DNA of 64,000 nt, taken from the NCBI GenBank assembly GCA_965249595.1, contig OZ252242.1:682001-746000 (forward strand). The letters are read 5' to 3'. Under the pieces are notes generated by a model. That model searched no databases and was not told the DNA's origin. It saw only the letters and a program-made list of their open reading frames with translations. This document shows, piece after piece, positions 1-8,869 of this stretch. Origin of the DNA: VXNJ01 sp965249595 (GTDB lineage: Bacteria > Chloroflexota > UBA11872 > VXNJ01). A program made the position numbers and the translations under genes. Position 1 is the stretch's first letter. Each line of letters starts with the position of its first letter.

Positions 1-488
1 AGCACCAAATAGCGTTCGGGATAGACCGAGCAGGGACGTTAGGGGATCCACCGCGGGGGCAGTGATGTTGTGTTGGGCGGCGAACCCTGCCAGGACCGGC
101 GAAGGCCGCGCGAATCGACTTGGGCGCGTGAAATCCCAATATTCCGGCATTTCTCGTCAGGGCCGCCAATTGTTCTCAGCGGGAATCACCCGGCCGATCG
201 GACAAGCGGGGCTCCGGTGCCGCTTCGACTATTGACCGGGCGGTGACCGCCAGCTCCTGATGTTGGCGGTGGACGCTGAGTTGATGGCAGGTATTGCCGA
301 ACGCATCGGTCTGGCTGGTCAACGAACCTTCCGGGTCGGATTCAATCTAAAAGCCGAGTGTCCGTTGGCCGCGTCCATCACGCGGCTGGAGACGGACCGT
401 CATTACACAGGAGATAACAGGGGAACCGTAGGCGTAGGCGTAGGTGGTCCGGTGTTCGATGTGATAACAAGGCGGACCTGGGGGATTG
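1..488. other. No gene recognised at left edge
   Basis: About 490 bases with no reading frame that looks like a protein family on either strand. One plus-strand open frame begins near 260 but overlaps the opposite-strand alpha-E gene and has low-complexity Arg/Gly/Trp-rich composition, as expected of a shadow. No tRNA or hairpin terminator was seen. Confidence 0.5.
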
Positions 489-1106
489 TCAGGTGGGTGG
501 GTCATCTTCGACCTGGTAGTCGAAATAGCCGCTGGTCACCATGTCATGGATCTCGCGACAGTGCGTCCCGATTCGCCGCAGGCGGCCCAAACGGTCAGCG
601 TGTCCCCGTGACTGATCCACCTGGACGATTAATTCGTTGGTCAATTTCTGCGCGGAATCGCTGGCTACTGTATCTGACCCCTGGCCAAGTGCCGCGATCT
701 GGTCGGCGACGGTGCCGAGCGAGCGGCGTAGCGACCCGGCAAGAAACGGGTCCGCGGTGAGTAAATCGAGCACCTGCCCCGGATCCATTTGGACGCTGTA
801 CCGCTGGTTGTATGCCTCCTGCGCATGGAAAAGCCTAAGTAGGCTCGTCCAGTCGCCTTCCGAGGATTCGACAATCGAATTGGAGGCGCAAATCTGGGCC
901 GTGAGCAGGTTGGCCACCAACTGGGCCAATTCAATGGAATGTCCGACCTGCATGAAACGCCAGCCTTCACCGCGATACAGAGTCGCTGCCGCGACGCCGG
1001 CAAAGGTGTTAATTGATGTGACGACATCGGCAGCGAATCCCACGGCCAAGACGTCAATTTCGCGGCGCCGAATCTTTAGCGCATCAGAATCCGAAGTTTC
1101 GGACAC
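489..1106 (-). CDS. Alpha-E domain (DUF403) protein, N-terminally truncated
   Basis: The 205-residue product matches the C-terminal two thirds of alpha-E (DUF403) proteins. It has a GEGWRFMQVGHSIELAQ segment near residue 50, corresponding to the family's GWRFL-x-lGR-x-lERA helix, and an EAYNQRYSVQMDPGQVLDLL segment followed by DPFLAGSLRRSL, corresponding to the YR-x-Y...P-x-V-x-dfLllDp region. Full-length family members are about 300 residues, and the first ~130 are missing here. The GTG start at 1104-1106 is preceded by an in-frame TGA at 1122-1124, so the frame cannot extend. Alpha-E proteins normally sit beside a circularly permuted ATP-grasp and a transglutaminase-like gene; neither is visible. 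It may be a decayed remnant or a shortened paralogue. The biochemical role of the family is unclear. Confidence 0.6.
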   Translation of the reverse strand: MSETSDSDALKIRRREIDVLAVGFAADVVTSINTFAGVAAATLYRGEGWRFMQVGHSIELAQLVANLLTAQICASNSIVESSEGDWTSLLRLFHAQEAYNQRYSVQMDPGQVLDLLTADPFLAGSLRRSLGTVADQIAALGQGSDTVASDSAQKLTNELIVQVDQSRGHADRLGRLRRIGTHCREIHDMVTSGYFDYQVEDDPPT

Positions 1107-1211
1107 TGGGCTGGCTTTCGCTCAGGTGCCCTTACCGCCCTCGTGCATCAAGATCCGAGGGGCGGGGATAGGATATATCGGGTTCGGGGATGCCGAGTTA
1201 GAAGCTTAAAC

Positions 1212-2888
1212 GTGGCACACACCACCGGGGCAAAGTTTTTTGCCGACACCGTGAAGGGCTATGGAGTCAGCCACGTTTTCGCCGCACCGTCGATCGCCGC
1301 TCGAGGGTTGGCGGAACTGAGCCAACTGGGCGTCAAAAGCATCGTGACCCACGGCGAAAAGGCGGCCGCGTATATGGCCGACGGCTATGCCAGAGCCTCC
1401 AACCGTCCCGGAATATGCCTGGCCCAATCCGTGGGGGCCGCCAACCTGGCCGCGGGGCTGCAGGATGCCTACCTCGCCTTGTCGCCGGTGATAGCCATGA
1501 CCGGCCGAAAGACTCCGATGGAGCAGTACAAGAACGCCTACCAGGAGGTCGAACACTCCAATCTCTTTGCCTCAGTCACGAAATTTAGCGGGCTGGTGGA
1601 GACCGTGGAGCAGTTTCCTCACATGCTCCGCCAGGCCTTCAGGGAGGCCACGACGGGAGCCACAGCCCCGGTGCACCTGGACCTGCAGGGCATGGCGGCC
1701 AACTCGATCATGAACGGAGAAGCCGATCTAGAGGTGTTGATCGAAGAGGCTTATACACGCCGGCCGGCCTTCCGGCCCGAGGCGTCCCTCGACTCCGTGC
1801 GCCTGGCGGCCAAGGCGCTGGCCAGCGCCAGGCGGCCAGTCATCGTCGCCGGCGGCGGGGTCACAGCGTCCCAGGCCCAGGCTGAGGTTGTGGAACTGGC
1901 CGAGTTGCTGTCCGTACCTGTGGCCTATTCGCTCAACGCCAAGGGAACGATTCCCGACGACCACCCGCTTTCGGTGGGCGCCGTGGGGACATACTCCCGG
2001 TGGTGCGCCAACCGGGTGGTCTACGAAGCGGACCTGGTGTTCTTCATCGGCAGCCACACCGGAAGCCAGGTCACCAACGAATGGCAGATCCCCAAGGCCG
2101 GAACCCGGGTCATCCAATTGGATATCGATCCGTCGGAACTGGGCCGCAATTACCCCAATGAAGTCTCCCTGCACGGCGACGCCAAGGCCACCACCCGTCG
2201 ACTCATCGAGGCCGCCGAGCCCGTGGCTAGCCATCCCGGGTGGCTCTCACGGGTCCGGGAGTTGGTAAATGATTGGCGTGAGGAAGTTGCGCCGCGCGCG
2301 AATTCCGAAGCCGTTCCGATCATTCCGGAGCGGCTGTGCGCCGAATTGGCCAGGTTCTTGCCGGACGATGCCTTGCTGACGACTGACACGGGCAATGCCG
2401 GCATCTGGACCGCCACCATGGTTGACCTAAATCACACCGGCCAGGACTACATCCGCTGCGCCGGTTCCCTGGGTTGGGGCCTTCCGGGCGCGATCGGCGC
2501 CAAGCTAGCCAGTCCCGACCGACCGGTGTTCTGCTTCACCGGCGATGGCGGGTTCTGGTACCACCTAGCCGAGATTGAAACCGCGGTCCGCTACGGGGTA
2601 CCTCTGGTCGTGGTAATCAACAACAACAGCGGCCTCATTCAGGACAAGCGGGGCGACGATGCCAACTACGCGCTGGTCCCTGGTTCCAATTCCGCCGATT
2701 TGTGGCGGTTCACCGACGTGAACTTTGCCAAGGTCTGCGCGGCGATGGGAGCCTTTGCAGTGAGGGTGGAGGAGCCCGGTGAGATACAACCTGCATTGGA
2801 GCGGGCCCTGGCGTCTGACCGTCCTGCCGTTGTGGATGTGGCCACCGACCAGATGGACAGCCTCGGACCGCTGAAATGGGATCCGTAG
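1212..2888 (+). CDS. Thiamine-diphosphate enzyme, acetolactate synthase-like
   Basis: A three-domain ThDP-dependent enzyme of about 558 residues in the acetolactate synthase, benzoylformate decarboxylase and oxalyl-CoA decarboxylase superfamily. The N-terminal Pyr domain holds the catalytic glutamate in HGEKAAAYMADGYAR. The middle domain has a nucleotide-fold segment (RRPVIVAGGGV). The C-terminal PP domain has the cofactor motif GDG (FTGDGGFW) followed about 26 residues later by NN (VINNNSG). I place the start at GTG 1212, because the frame reaches back to 1143 through sequence unlike the family while AHTTGAKFFADTVK fits the usual N-terminus. No regulatory small subunit (ilvN) is adjacent, so ordinary branched-chain biosynthesis is not favoured. 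The SDR gene 48 bases downstream, read in the same direction, suggests a small operon in which an acyloin or aldehyde product is oxidised or reduced. The substrate is unknown. Confidence 0.8.
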   Translation: MAHTTGAKFFADTVKGYGVSHVFAAPSIAARGLAELSQLGVKSIVTHGEKAAAYMADGYARASNRPGICLAQSVGAANLAAGLQDAYLALSPVIAMTGRKTPMEQYKNAYQEVEHSNLFASVTKFSGLVETVEQFPHMLRQAFREATTGATAPVHLDLQGMAANSIMNGEADLEVLIEEAYTRRPAFRPEASLDSVRLAAKALASARRPVIVAGGGVTASQAQAEVVELAELLSVPVAYSLNAKGTIPDDHPLSVGAVGTYSRWCANRVVYEADLVFFIGSHTGSQVTNEWQIPKAGTRVIQLDIDPSELGRNYPNEVSLHGDAKATTRRLIEAAEPVASHPGWLSRVRELVNDWREEVAPRANSEAVPIIPERLCAELARFLPDDALLTTDTGNAGIWTATMVDLNHTGQDYIRCAGSLGWGLPGAIGAKLASPDRPVFCFTGDGGFWYHLAEIETAVRYGVPLVVVINNNSGLIQDKRGDDANYALVPGSNSADLWRFTDVNFAKVCAAMGAFAVRVEEPGEIQPALERALASDRPAVVDVATDQMDSLGPLKWDP

Positions 2889-2936
2889 CCGCCCTCTGCG
2901 ACGTTGCTTAACGCAACTTGCGAGGAGGAACTGACT

Positions 2937-3785
2937 GTGTACGACTTGGAAGGCAAGACAGCCATCGTCACCGGTGCCGCCGGGTACCACGGTATCGGGC
3001 GGGCGATTGCCACCCGGCTGGCCCTGGAGGGAGCCGATGTCGTTGTTACCGACATCCAGCGGAATCTGGACTCCTCCAGGGCTCAGGATCAGCTGCCCGG
3101 CTGGAAGGGATTGCCCAGCGTCGTGGAGGAAATCGAGTCCATCGGCCGGCAGTCACTCGGCCTCTATTCCGACGTTTCCGACAGCGGTCAGGTGGCCGAC
3201 ATGCTCCGAGAAGTCCTCCTTCGGTTCGGCAAGGTGGAAATCCTGGTCAACAATGCCGGTTCTCGGCCCGGCAAAGACCGGGTGCCGGTAGTGGAACTGG
3301 AAGAGGAGGCCTTTGATGAAGTGCTGCGGGTGAACCTCCGCGGTACCTACCTTTGCTCGCGGGCCGTGGCCCAGCACATGATTGCACGGGGCGGCGGAGG
3401 CAAGATCATCAACATGTCCTCCAGCTCGGGCAAGACCGGCAGAGCCCGCTTCGCCGCCTATTGCGCGTCCAAATTTGCGGTTATCGGCTTCACCCAGGCT
3501 ATGGCCCAGGAAATGGCCCGCTACAAGGTGAACGTGAACGCGATCTGTCCCGGCATGGTAGACACTGAACGGGTCGACTTCATGGCGGCGGCCCTGGCCC
3601 CAGAGGGCGTGTCGGCCGCCGAGTATCGGGCCGAGATGATCCAAAAGCAGACGGCCAATATCCCTTTGGGGCGGGTCGCCCGCGGTAGCGATATCGCCCG
3701 TGCTGCCGCCTTTCTGGCTTCCGCCGAGTCCGACTTTATGACCGGCCTATCCATCAGTGTGACCGGCGGCACGGACATGGATTAG
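2937..3785 (+). CDS. Short-chain dehydrogenase/reductase
   Basis: Classical SDR of 283 residues, NAD(P)-dependent oxidoreductase fold. The cofactor glycine motif is TGAAGYHGIGRA, carrying a two-residue insertion relative to the canonical TGxxxGIG. NNAG follows near residue 105, then a serine-rich strand (INMSSSSGK) and the catalytic YCASK. The start is GTG 2937, eight bases after a GAGGAGG ribosome-binding site. An in-frame ATG at 2904 lies ahead of the site and is rejected. The gene is 48 bases downstream of the ThDP enzyme on the same strand and probably works with it. The C-terminal SVTGGTDMD resembles the usual VDGG-x ending. Substrate not determined. Confidence 0.85.
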   Translation: MYDLEGKTAIVTGAAGYHGIGRAIATRLALEGADVVVTDIQRNLDSSRAQDQLPGWKGLPSVVEEIESIGRQSLGLYSDVSDSGQVADMLREVLLRFGKVEILVNNAGSRPGKDRVPVVELEEEAFDEVLRVNLRGTYLCSRAVAQHMIARGGGGKIINMSSSSGKTGRARFAAYCASKFAVIGFTQAMAQEMARYKVNVNAICPGMVDTERVDFMAAALAPEGVSAAEYRAEMIQKQTANIPLGRVARGSDIARAAAFLASAESDFMTGLSISVTGGTDMD

Positions 3786-4203
3786 AGCCGGTTGACTTAA
3801 AAGCCGGGTGCCGAAAACGAACGACCCGTCAACGCGGCCAAGAAAAAACGTTAAGGTCAGGTCCACGCGTTGGTCTGCACAGCCTGGGATCCAAAGAATC
3901 GCTGCGGCAACTGGGATTCCGCTGTATGAACCGGCGCCAAATGAATGTGCAAAATTTGGCCCTGGAATCAACCAAGTTGATTTCAATCGAAAGTTAGTAC
4001 TGTCAACGCGAAATCATTTACAACCGTGGTCTCACCAAACTTATCAACTCAGGACTCTGGTTGGTTTTCTCATAACGCTAACCTGTTGGCCCGCTGAGCA
4101 CTTGAACGATGGTCATGTTCCCAATAGTGACCTATCGAGCACTTTGGATTCATTAAATGCTGATAATGTCAGCTAGAATCGATGTAAGTCAGAGGAGAGT
4201 TGC
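3786..4203. other. Intergenic region, AT-richer than flanks
   Basis: About 400 bases without a supported gene. A 122-codon plus-strand frame at 3808-4176 has no ribosome-binding site and no recognisable domain. Base composition is visibly more AT-rich than the flanking genes, and the last part presumably holds the promoter of the small gene at 4204. Confidence 0.4.
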
Positions 4204-4608
4204 ATGGCAGAAAACGACCGGTTTCCGGTTTCGCCTGCGCCTGAATGGCGCTCGGCATGCAAGCTCATGTCATCCGGCTTGGTCACCGATGAAGAAGTTG
4301 GTCATGTAGCGGTGAAGGCGCTTGCGCGATCGCTTCGGGATCTATCGGGGGTGCCAGGATTTGGCAAAGTACTCGCAATTGCGGTCGATTACGGCAAACC
4401 CTTGTTGGGCCGGTTTTCGCGCTTTGACGAGATCTGCCGCTTACATGGCGGGCACGTCCACACTGTCTTCGCTGCCGAAGCGGCCAAATCCCTCATTGCC
4501 TCACAGAATGAAGATTTGGCGCAATTCGTGATTGGGCAACCGGCCGTGTTTTGTCCAGAGCGATCTGCGATCGAATTATTGGAAAAAATTTATTTGATCT
4601 CGTCGTAA
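4204..4608 (+). CDS. Hypothetical protein, 134 residues
   Basis: An ATG start five bases downstream of a good AGAGGAGAG ribosome-binding site makes this a credible gene even though I recognise no family. The product is soluble and mixed alpha/beta in character. It has no signal peptide, no transmembrane segment and no cysteine pair; a single Cys-rich spot (ICRLHGGHVH) has two histidines but is not a known metal site. The AT-rich surroundings, the lack of homologues I can recall and the IS256 copy that follows suggest an accessory gene. Function unknown. Confidence 0.5.
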   Translation: MAENDRFPVSPAPEWRSACKLMSSGLVTDEEVGHVAVKALARSLRDLSGVPGFGKVLAIAVDYGKPLLGRFSRFDEICRLHGGHVHTVFAAEAAKSLIASQNEDLAQFVIGQPAVFCPERSAIELLEKIYLISS

Positions 4609-5020
4609 GCTTGCCAATTTCCAACAATTTGAATATGTCCTTGGACTCGGCGCGTCAACGCCAGGTTTCCATTTCAAAGTCGATGGGATCTGCTGTGGAT
4701 GACATTGCCCGGAAGGTGTCGAAAAACCCCAATTGCAATGGACTGAGGGCCCCGAATCGGACAGTTTCCAAGCGCTCAACTGAGCAATTGCTATCGGAGG
4801 TTTTGGTTTGACTAATCCGATTGGGCGATTACCCACGTTGGCAGTCACTGAGCCCGACCAATCTACGTACGATTTCTGTCGAAATCGATCGTGTCCCGCC
4901 ACGTGGTGTAAAAGCTCCAGCTTGCTGACGATTTAGCGCCAGCAGCGCACGGTAAATGAAAGGGCCACCGTGCGCTCCTCAAAATGAAGACACTTCACCT
5001 TCTTCATCGAGGAACCATCG

Positions 5021-6304
5021 ATGGCCCAAGATCATTATGCTGCCCTTTTCACCAAGCTGTCCGAGGAGGGCTTTGACAGCCGCGAGTTCGTCCGCCGACT
5101 CGTCGAGCGCGGCCTCCAGGATTTAATCGACGCCGGGGTAGCCGCCCACATCGGGGCGGACCCCCACGAGCGCACGCCAGGACGCACGAACCGCCGCAAC
5201 GGCAAGCGCCCGCGCACCCTGACCACCCAGGCCGGCGACATCGCGATCGACCTGCCCAAGCTGCGCGAGGGCAGCTGGTTCCCGGAGTTCTTAGAACCCC
5301 GCCGGCGGGTCGATCAGGCCCTGTACGCGGTGGTGATGACCGCCTACATCAGCGGGACTTCCACCCGCAAGGTGGACCGGCTAGTCAGGGCCCTGGGCTC
5401 GGGACACGGCATCTCCAAGTCCGAGGTGTCCAGGATCTGCAAGCGCATCGACCAGCAGGTAAAGGCCTTCCGGGAACGCGACCTGGGACTTGCCAACTAC
5501 CCCTACCTGTACCTGGACGCCACCTACGTGAAGGCCCGCCACCGCCACCAGGTCCGCTCGCGGGCGCTGGCGGTGGCCATCGGAGTCACCGGCGACGGCC
5601 GCCGCGAGGTGCTGGGCTTTGCCGTCGGCGACGGCGAGGACCTGCCCTTCTGGGAGGACTTCCTCAGCTCACTGGCGGATCGGGGTCTTACGGGAGTGAA
5701 GCTGGTGATCTCGGACGCCCACTCGTCCATCAAGGCCGCGGTGCAGACCCGGCTGCCGGGCGCGGCCTGGCAGGCCTGCCGGATCCACTTTGGCCGCAAC
5801 ATCGCCCGGCGGGCCGGCAGCCGGCCGAACCAGCGCCTGGCGATGGCCGCCTTCTCCACCATCTACAACCAGGCCGACCGCGAAATGGCGGTAGCCCACT
5901 ACCACTACTTCGCCGCGGCGATGGAGAAGCTCGCCCCGCGCCTGGGGGATTACGTCGACGACAGAGAGGTGGAGCTGACCGCCTACGCCGATTTCCCGCC
6001 GGTGCACTGGCGCAAGATCTGGTCCACCAATCCCCTGGAGCGCCTCATGGCCGAGATCAAGCGGCGCAGCCGGGTGGTGCAGATCTTCCCGAATGACGAA
6101 TCGGTCGCGCGCCTGGCGGGGGCGATCCTGTGCGAGCAGAACGACGAATGGATCGCCTCCGAGCGCCGCTACATGTCCCAGGAGTCGATGCGGCAGATCG
6201 GGAAGGTGGTGGCCCACCGTGACGATATCGACGGGCAGACCGGGCAGCTGGTGGCGGCGCCCAGGGACTGGGCCCTGCAAAGAGCCAAAGAGATCTACAT
6301 GTAG
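5021..6304 (+). CDS. IS256-family (Mutator) transposase
   Basis: A 427-residue DDE transposase of the IS256/Mutator family. The family's N-terminal helical region appears as EFVRRLVERGLQDLIDAGV, and the sequence then runs through RTPGRTNRRNGKRPRTLTT and the first catalytic Asp region (YLYLDATYVK), the second Asp region (VKLVISDAHSS) and the Glu in the helix NPLERLMAEIKRR. Length and reading frame look intact, so the copy may still be active. The ATG at 5021 follows a weak site. The high GC content contrasts with the AT-richer flank on the left, consistent with insertion into older intergenic DNA. Confidence 0.95.
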   Translation: MAQDHYAALFTKLSEEGFDSREFVRRLVERGLQDLIDAGVAAHIGADPHERTPGRTNRRNGKRPRTLTTQAGDIAIDLPKLREGSWFPEFLEPRRRVDQALYAVVMTAYISGTSTRKVDRLVRALGSGHGISKSEVSRICKRIDQQVKAFRERDLGLANYPYLYLDATYVKARHRHQVRSRALAVAIGVTGDGRREVLGFAVGDGEDLPFWEDFLSSLADRGLTGVKLVISDAHSSIKAAVQTRLPGAAWQACRIHFGRNIARRAGSRPNQRLAMAAFSTIYNQADREMAVAHYHYFAAAMEKLAPRLGDYVDDREVELTAYADFPPVHWRKIWSTNPLERLMAEIKRRSRVVQIFPNDESVARLAGAILCEQNDEWIASERRYMSQESMRQIGKVVAHRDDIDGQTGQLVAAPRDWALQRAKEIYM

Positions 6305-6510
6305 ACGGCCGGCGGCGGGATGAGCGGTCCGCCGTCTCCCGGAAGGGCTGCGCGCCCGAGGGTCCCCGGGATCGGTGCGCCCTGCGATCCCGTTTGGCGA
6401 TGCGGCACGAAGCACAATTGGGCTGCGGCCGCACTGCCGCACGAAAACACATCCACTCAGAAGGATCAGCGCCCCCGGAGAGTCTCCTACAACAACTGCC
6501 GGCCCTTGCC

Positions 6511-6540
6511 GGCAGCATCAGCCTCGAGGCTGATGCTGCC
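6511..6540. repeat. Perfect 30-bp palindrome in the IS256 3' region
   Basis: GGCAGCATCAGCCTC is followed immediately by its exact reverse complement GAGGCTGATGCTGCC, with no spacer. It lies 206 bases after the transposase stop and about 20 bases inside the right terminal repeat. A second short hairpin (GCCGGCCCTTGCCGGC) precedes it. It could act as a transcription terminator protecting the element or as a cruciform near the transposon end. Confidence 0.9.
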
Positions 6541-6582
6541 GCACCCCATCAAAGTAGAGGGAGCCGGACTTACTTACACCTA

Positions 6583-7101
6583 CCGAGGGGACACGACCTT
6601 CCTCCGGAACACCGGAGCCTTCACCAACCAGCTAGATGTCTGTACGGATACCTATAGAGATCTATAAATATTTAAGTCGTCGTCGTAATAGGGCTTGTTC
6701 AATGTTGATTTGTGCGCCATTCCCATCTTGAGCACCCTTAAATTCGATCTGTCAAAGGTTGGACGTTGCGGGGCCTGAATGTGAACAGGGTGATCCGGGA
6801 CGTCGGCGGGCCTGTGGAAACTCAACCCGTTGGTGAACATTCCCACCTGCCAATTTCGACGCTCTTTCGACAGAAGTTTTGCGATTGACAAAACGACACC
6901 TGTACGGGGAAACAATTTATGGGCCAATTGCGAGCGGTTCTGTCGGTGCGCGCAACCGGCAGCCGAAATCTCCAAGGATCAGGCCTGGCGCGAGGTTGGT
7001 GAATATGTTGTGCAACCGGCCAGGTGCAGGCTCCTAAATTTGCGTGCGAAGCCTTGAATTGGGGCTGTCTCGATAGCTAGTTGGAGACAGCGTAACCCTG
7101 G
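6583..7101. other. Intergenic region between IS256 and dnaA 3' end
   Basis: About 520 bases, AT-richer than average, holding only short overlapping frames on both strands with no family resemblance and no good ribosome-binding sites. I looked for TTATCCACA-type DnaA boxes and saw none; TGTGGAAAC near 6813 is the nearest approach. No RNA gene was recognised. Confidence 0.4.
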
Positions 7102-8475
7102 TCAGCCGCTCAGACGGGAAATTAGCCGATCGACAGAATGCCGAAGTCGAGCATCACGGTCGATTTGATCACTGGCACGCTTCTGGGCGTTGATGATCGT
7201 TGAATGCGAACGGCCGCCCAGCATCGAGCCGATCGCGGATAAGGATTCGTCAGTGAGCTGACGAATTAGGAACACGCAGATGTTGCGGGCCACCACGACT
7301 CCCTTCTGGCGAGCAGTCCCCGTGATCAGGGAACGCTCGACCTGAAAGTGATTGGCCACCAGGTCGATGATTTTGGTGGCGCGAATTGATTGACCCAAGG
7401 GTTCCAAATTGGCGGCGGCGGCAAGTTGATCAACATGAGCCAGAGATGGCTCTATGCCCTTGAGTTGGTGTTCGGCAATGAGTCGATTGAACATTCCGCC
7501 AAGCTTGCGCAGGTCGCCAATTTCAATGCTGGCCAGGGCCGTGCAAATGGTGTCTGGCAGTCCGGTTTCAGCCCGTCGCACCAGGTGGTTGATGTAAGCA
7601 AGGCGCAATTCATAACCTGGCGGTTCAATGTCGACGACGATGCCCGAAGCGAAACGGGATCGGAGGCGATCGGGCAATTCATCCATCTCGGCCGGTGTGC
7701 GGTCCGATGCCAGCACGATGCCGCCGCCGTTGGCGGCAACCGCGTCGAAGGTGTGGAAGAGCTCTTCTTGGGTGGCCTTCTTGCCGGCAACAAAGTAGAC
7801 ATCATCGATTAGCAGCAGTTCGGCCGTACGGAAATGGCCCCGGAGCTTGCTCGGGCTGTTCTGACGCAGCGCAGACACCAATTGGTTGGTGAACTGCTCC
7901 GTCGTCGCGTAGACGACATGGCGATCACCGGCGGCATCGGCAATCGCCCGCAGGAGATGCGTTTTACCAACCCCGCAGGGGCCGTGAACGAATAGGGGGT
8001 TGTATTTGGAGCGACCGTCGGCAACGGCGCAAGCGACGGCGTGGGCCAGTTGGTTCTCGGGGCCAACCACGAAATCTTGCAGCGTATATTGCGACCGCAG
8101 CGTGGGCGCCACCGGTGTGGTCATCGCTGTGGCGGGCTGGGCCACAACCCGGGCAGCTGGGGTTGGCAGCTGGGGCAGTTTCCCGCTGCGGCCAATCGTC
8201 TTAAATTCAACGCGCAGCGCTCGGCCGCAGCATTCGGCCACCGCCCGCTCCACACACTGGCCGTGCTTGCGCTGGACGGCCGTGAGCACGAAAGCGTTGG
8301 GCAAGCCGATAGTTACCGACTCTTCATCGCTGGCGAGAAGGGCCGAACGCGAGAACCACGTAGAGAATTCGTTTTGGCCGATTTCAGCCGCCAAGCGCGA
8401 CGATATTCCTGCCCAATGTGATGACGAAAGCAAGCCGAGTCCCAATAAAAATTTGCTTGAGGGCGCGATCGGCAA
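7102..8475 (-). CDS. dnaA: Chromosomal replication initiator DnaA, divergent
   Basis: AAA+ initiator of about 450 residues with the DnaA domain order. The N-terminal helical domain I has ...FSTWFSRSALL, and a short Pro/Thr linker follows. The ATPase domain has Walker A GPCGVGKTHLL, Walker B LLLIDDVYFV and sensor region LASDRTPAEM, and domain IV is a C-terminal helix-turn-helix. In the DNA-binding signature the usual GGRDHTTV reads GGRSHSTI, so the aspartate that contacts DnaA-box bases is a serine. The start is uncertain: the frame opens at TTG 8475, but the family usually has only 5-10 residues before the first Trp, so an internal TTG near 8433 is more likely. No dnaN, recF or gyrB neighbour is present. 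This could be the main initiator or a second, paralogous one. Confidence 0.88.
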   Translation of the reverse strand: MPIAPSSKFLLGLGLLSSSHWAGISSRLAAEIGQNEFSTWFSRSALLASDEESVTIGLPNAFVLTAVQRKHGQCVERAVAECCGRALRVEFKTIGRSGKLPQLPTPAARVVAQPATAMTTPVAPTLRSQYTLQDFVVGPENQLAHAVACAVADGRSKYNPLFVHGPCGVGKTHLLRAIADAAGDRHVVYATTEQFTNQLVSALRQNSPSKLRGHFRTAELLLIDDVYFVAGKKATQEELFHTFDAVAANGGGIVLASDRTPAEMDELPDRLRSRFASGIVVDIEPPGYELRLAYINHLVRRAETGLPDTICTALASIEIGDLRKLGGMFNRLIAEHQLKGIEPSLAHVDQLAAAANLEPLGQSIRATKIIDLVANHFQVERSLITGTARQKGVVVARNICVFLIRQLTDESLSAIGSMLGGRSHSTIINAQKRASDQIDRDARLRHSVDRLISRLSG

Positions 8476-8869
8476 GTCCCTGCCACCAGCGCAGAAATAA
8501 CTCTCCCTTTAACGCCCGATCGCGCCAATTTGCTGATCACGATTCGAATGTTTCAGTTTGTTTGGCGTCTTCGCGCCTGGACATCTGTTATCGGGAAAGT
8601 AGAAAAACAGTTGAATTGTTGAACCTGTAAAAGGTAAGAATTGACTTTTATTCGACAGCAAATCGACATAACGGTAGACAGGCGTTCGCGATTGGCAAGT
8701 GGGCCACGGGAGGTCAATCCCAAGATGATCGTTGAAATTCGTAATGGTTGTGTTTTAGGGTTGGGGGTGGCAAGATATGTAGTTATAAATCAGCATGGGC
8801 GGTTTGCCAGAAGCGCCATTCGCGGGTGGCCGGCACACCAAATTTCAATAATTTCGGCAAGGTCAAAAA
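8476..8869. other. dnaA upstream region
   Basis: About 390 bases between the divergent dnaA and the RDD gene, AT-rich in parts (for example around 8590-8660). This is the natural place for the dnaA promoter and, if this is the origin, for DnaA boxes. I see no clear run of TTATNCACA motifs. TTATCGGGA near 8588 and TTATCCCGC near 8899 share only the TTATC core. Confidence 0.4.

Larger units (their letters stand above)
4903..6582 (+). mobile_element. IS256-family insertion sequence
   Basis: A single transposase gene flanked by imperfect terminal inverted repeats. The left end is near 4903-4922 (GTGGTGTAAAAGCTCC) and the right end near 6562-6582, which reads GGTGTAAGTAAGTCCGGCT on the reverse strand. 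About 16 of 20 positions pair with one gap. I could not find a convincing 8-9 bp target duplication next to these ends, so the outer limits are good to perhaps ten bases. The left spacer holds another hairpin (GCGCACGGT near 4945 with ACCGTGCGC near 4967). The region right of the transposase contains a perfect 30-bp palindrome. Confidence 0.75.

Noticed and set aside
260..760. Plus-strand open frame of 166 codons at the left edge
   Set aside because: Overlaps the alpha-E gene on the opposite strand, has no ribosome-binding site and shows shadow-like composition.
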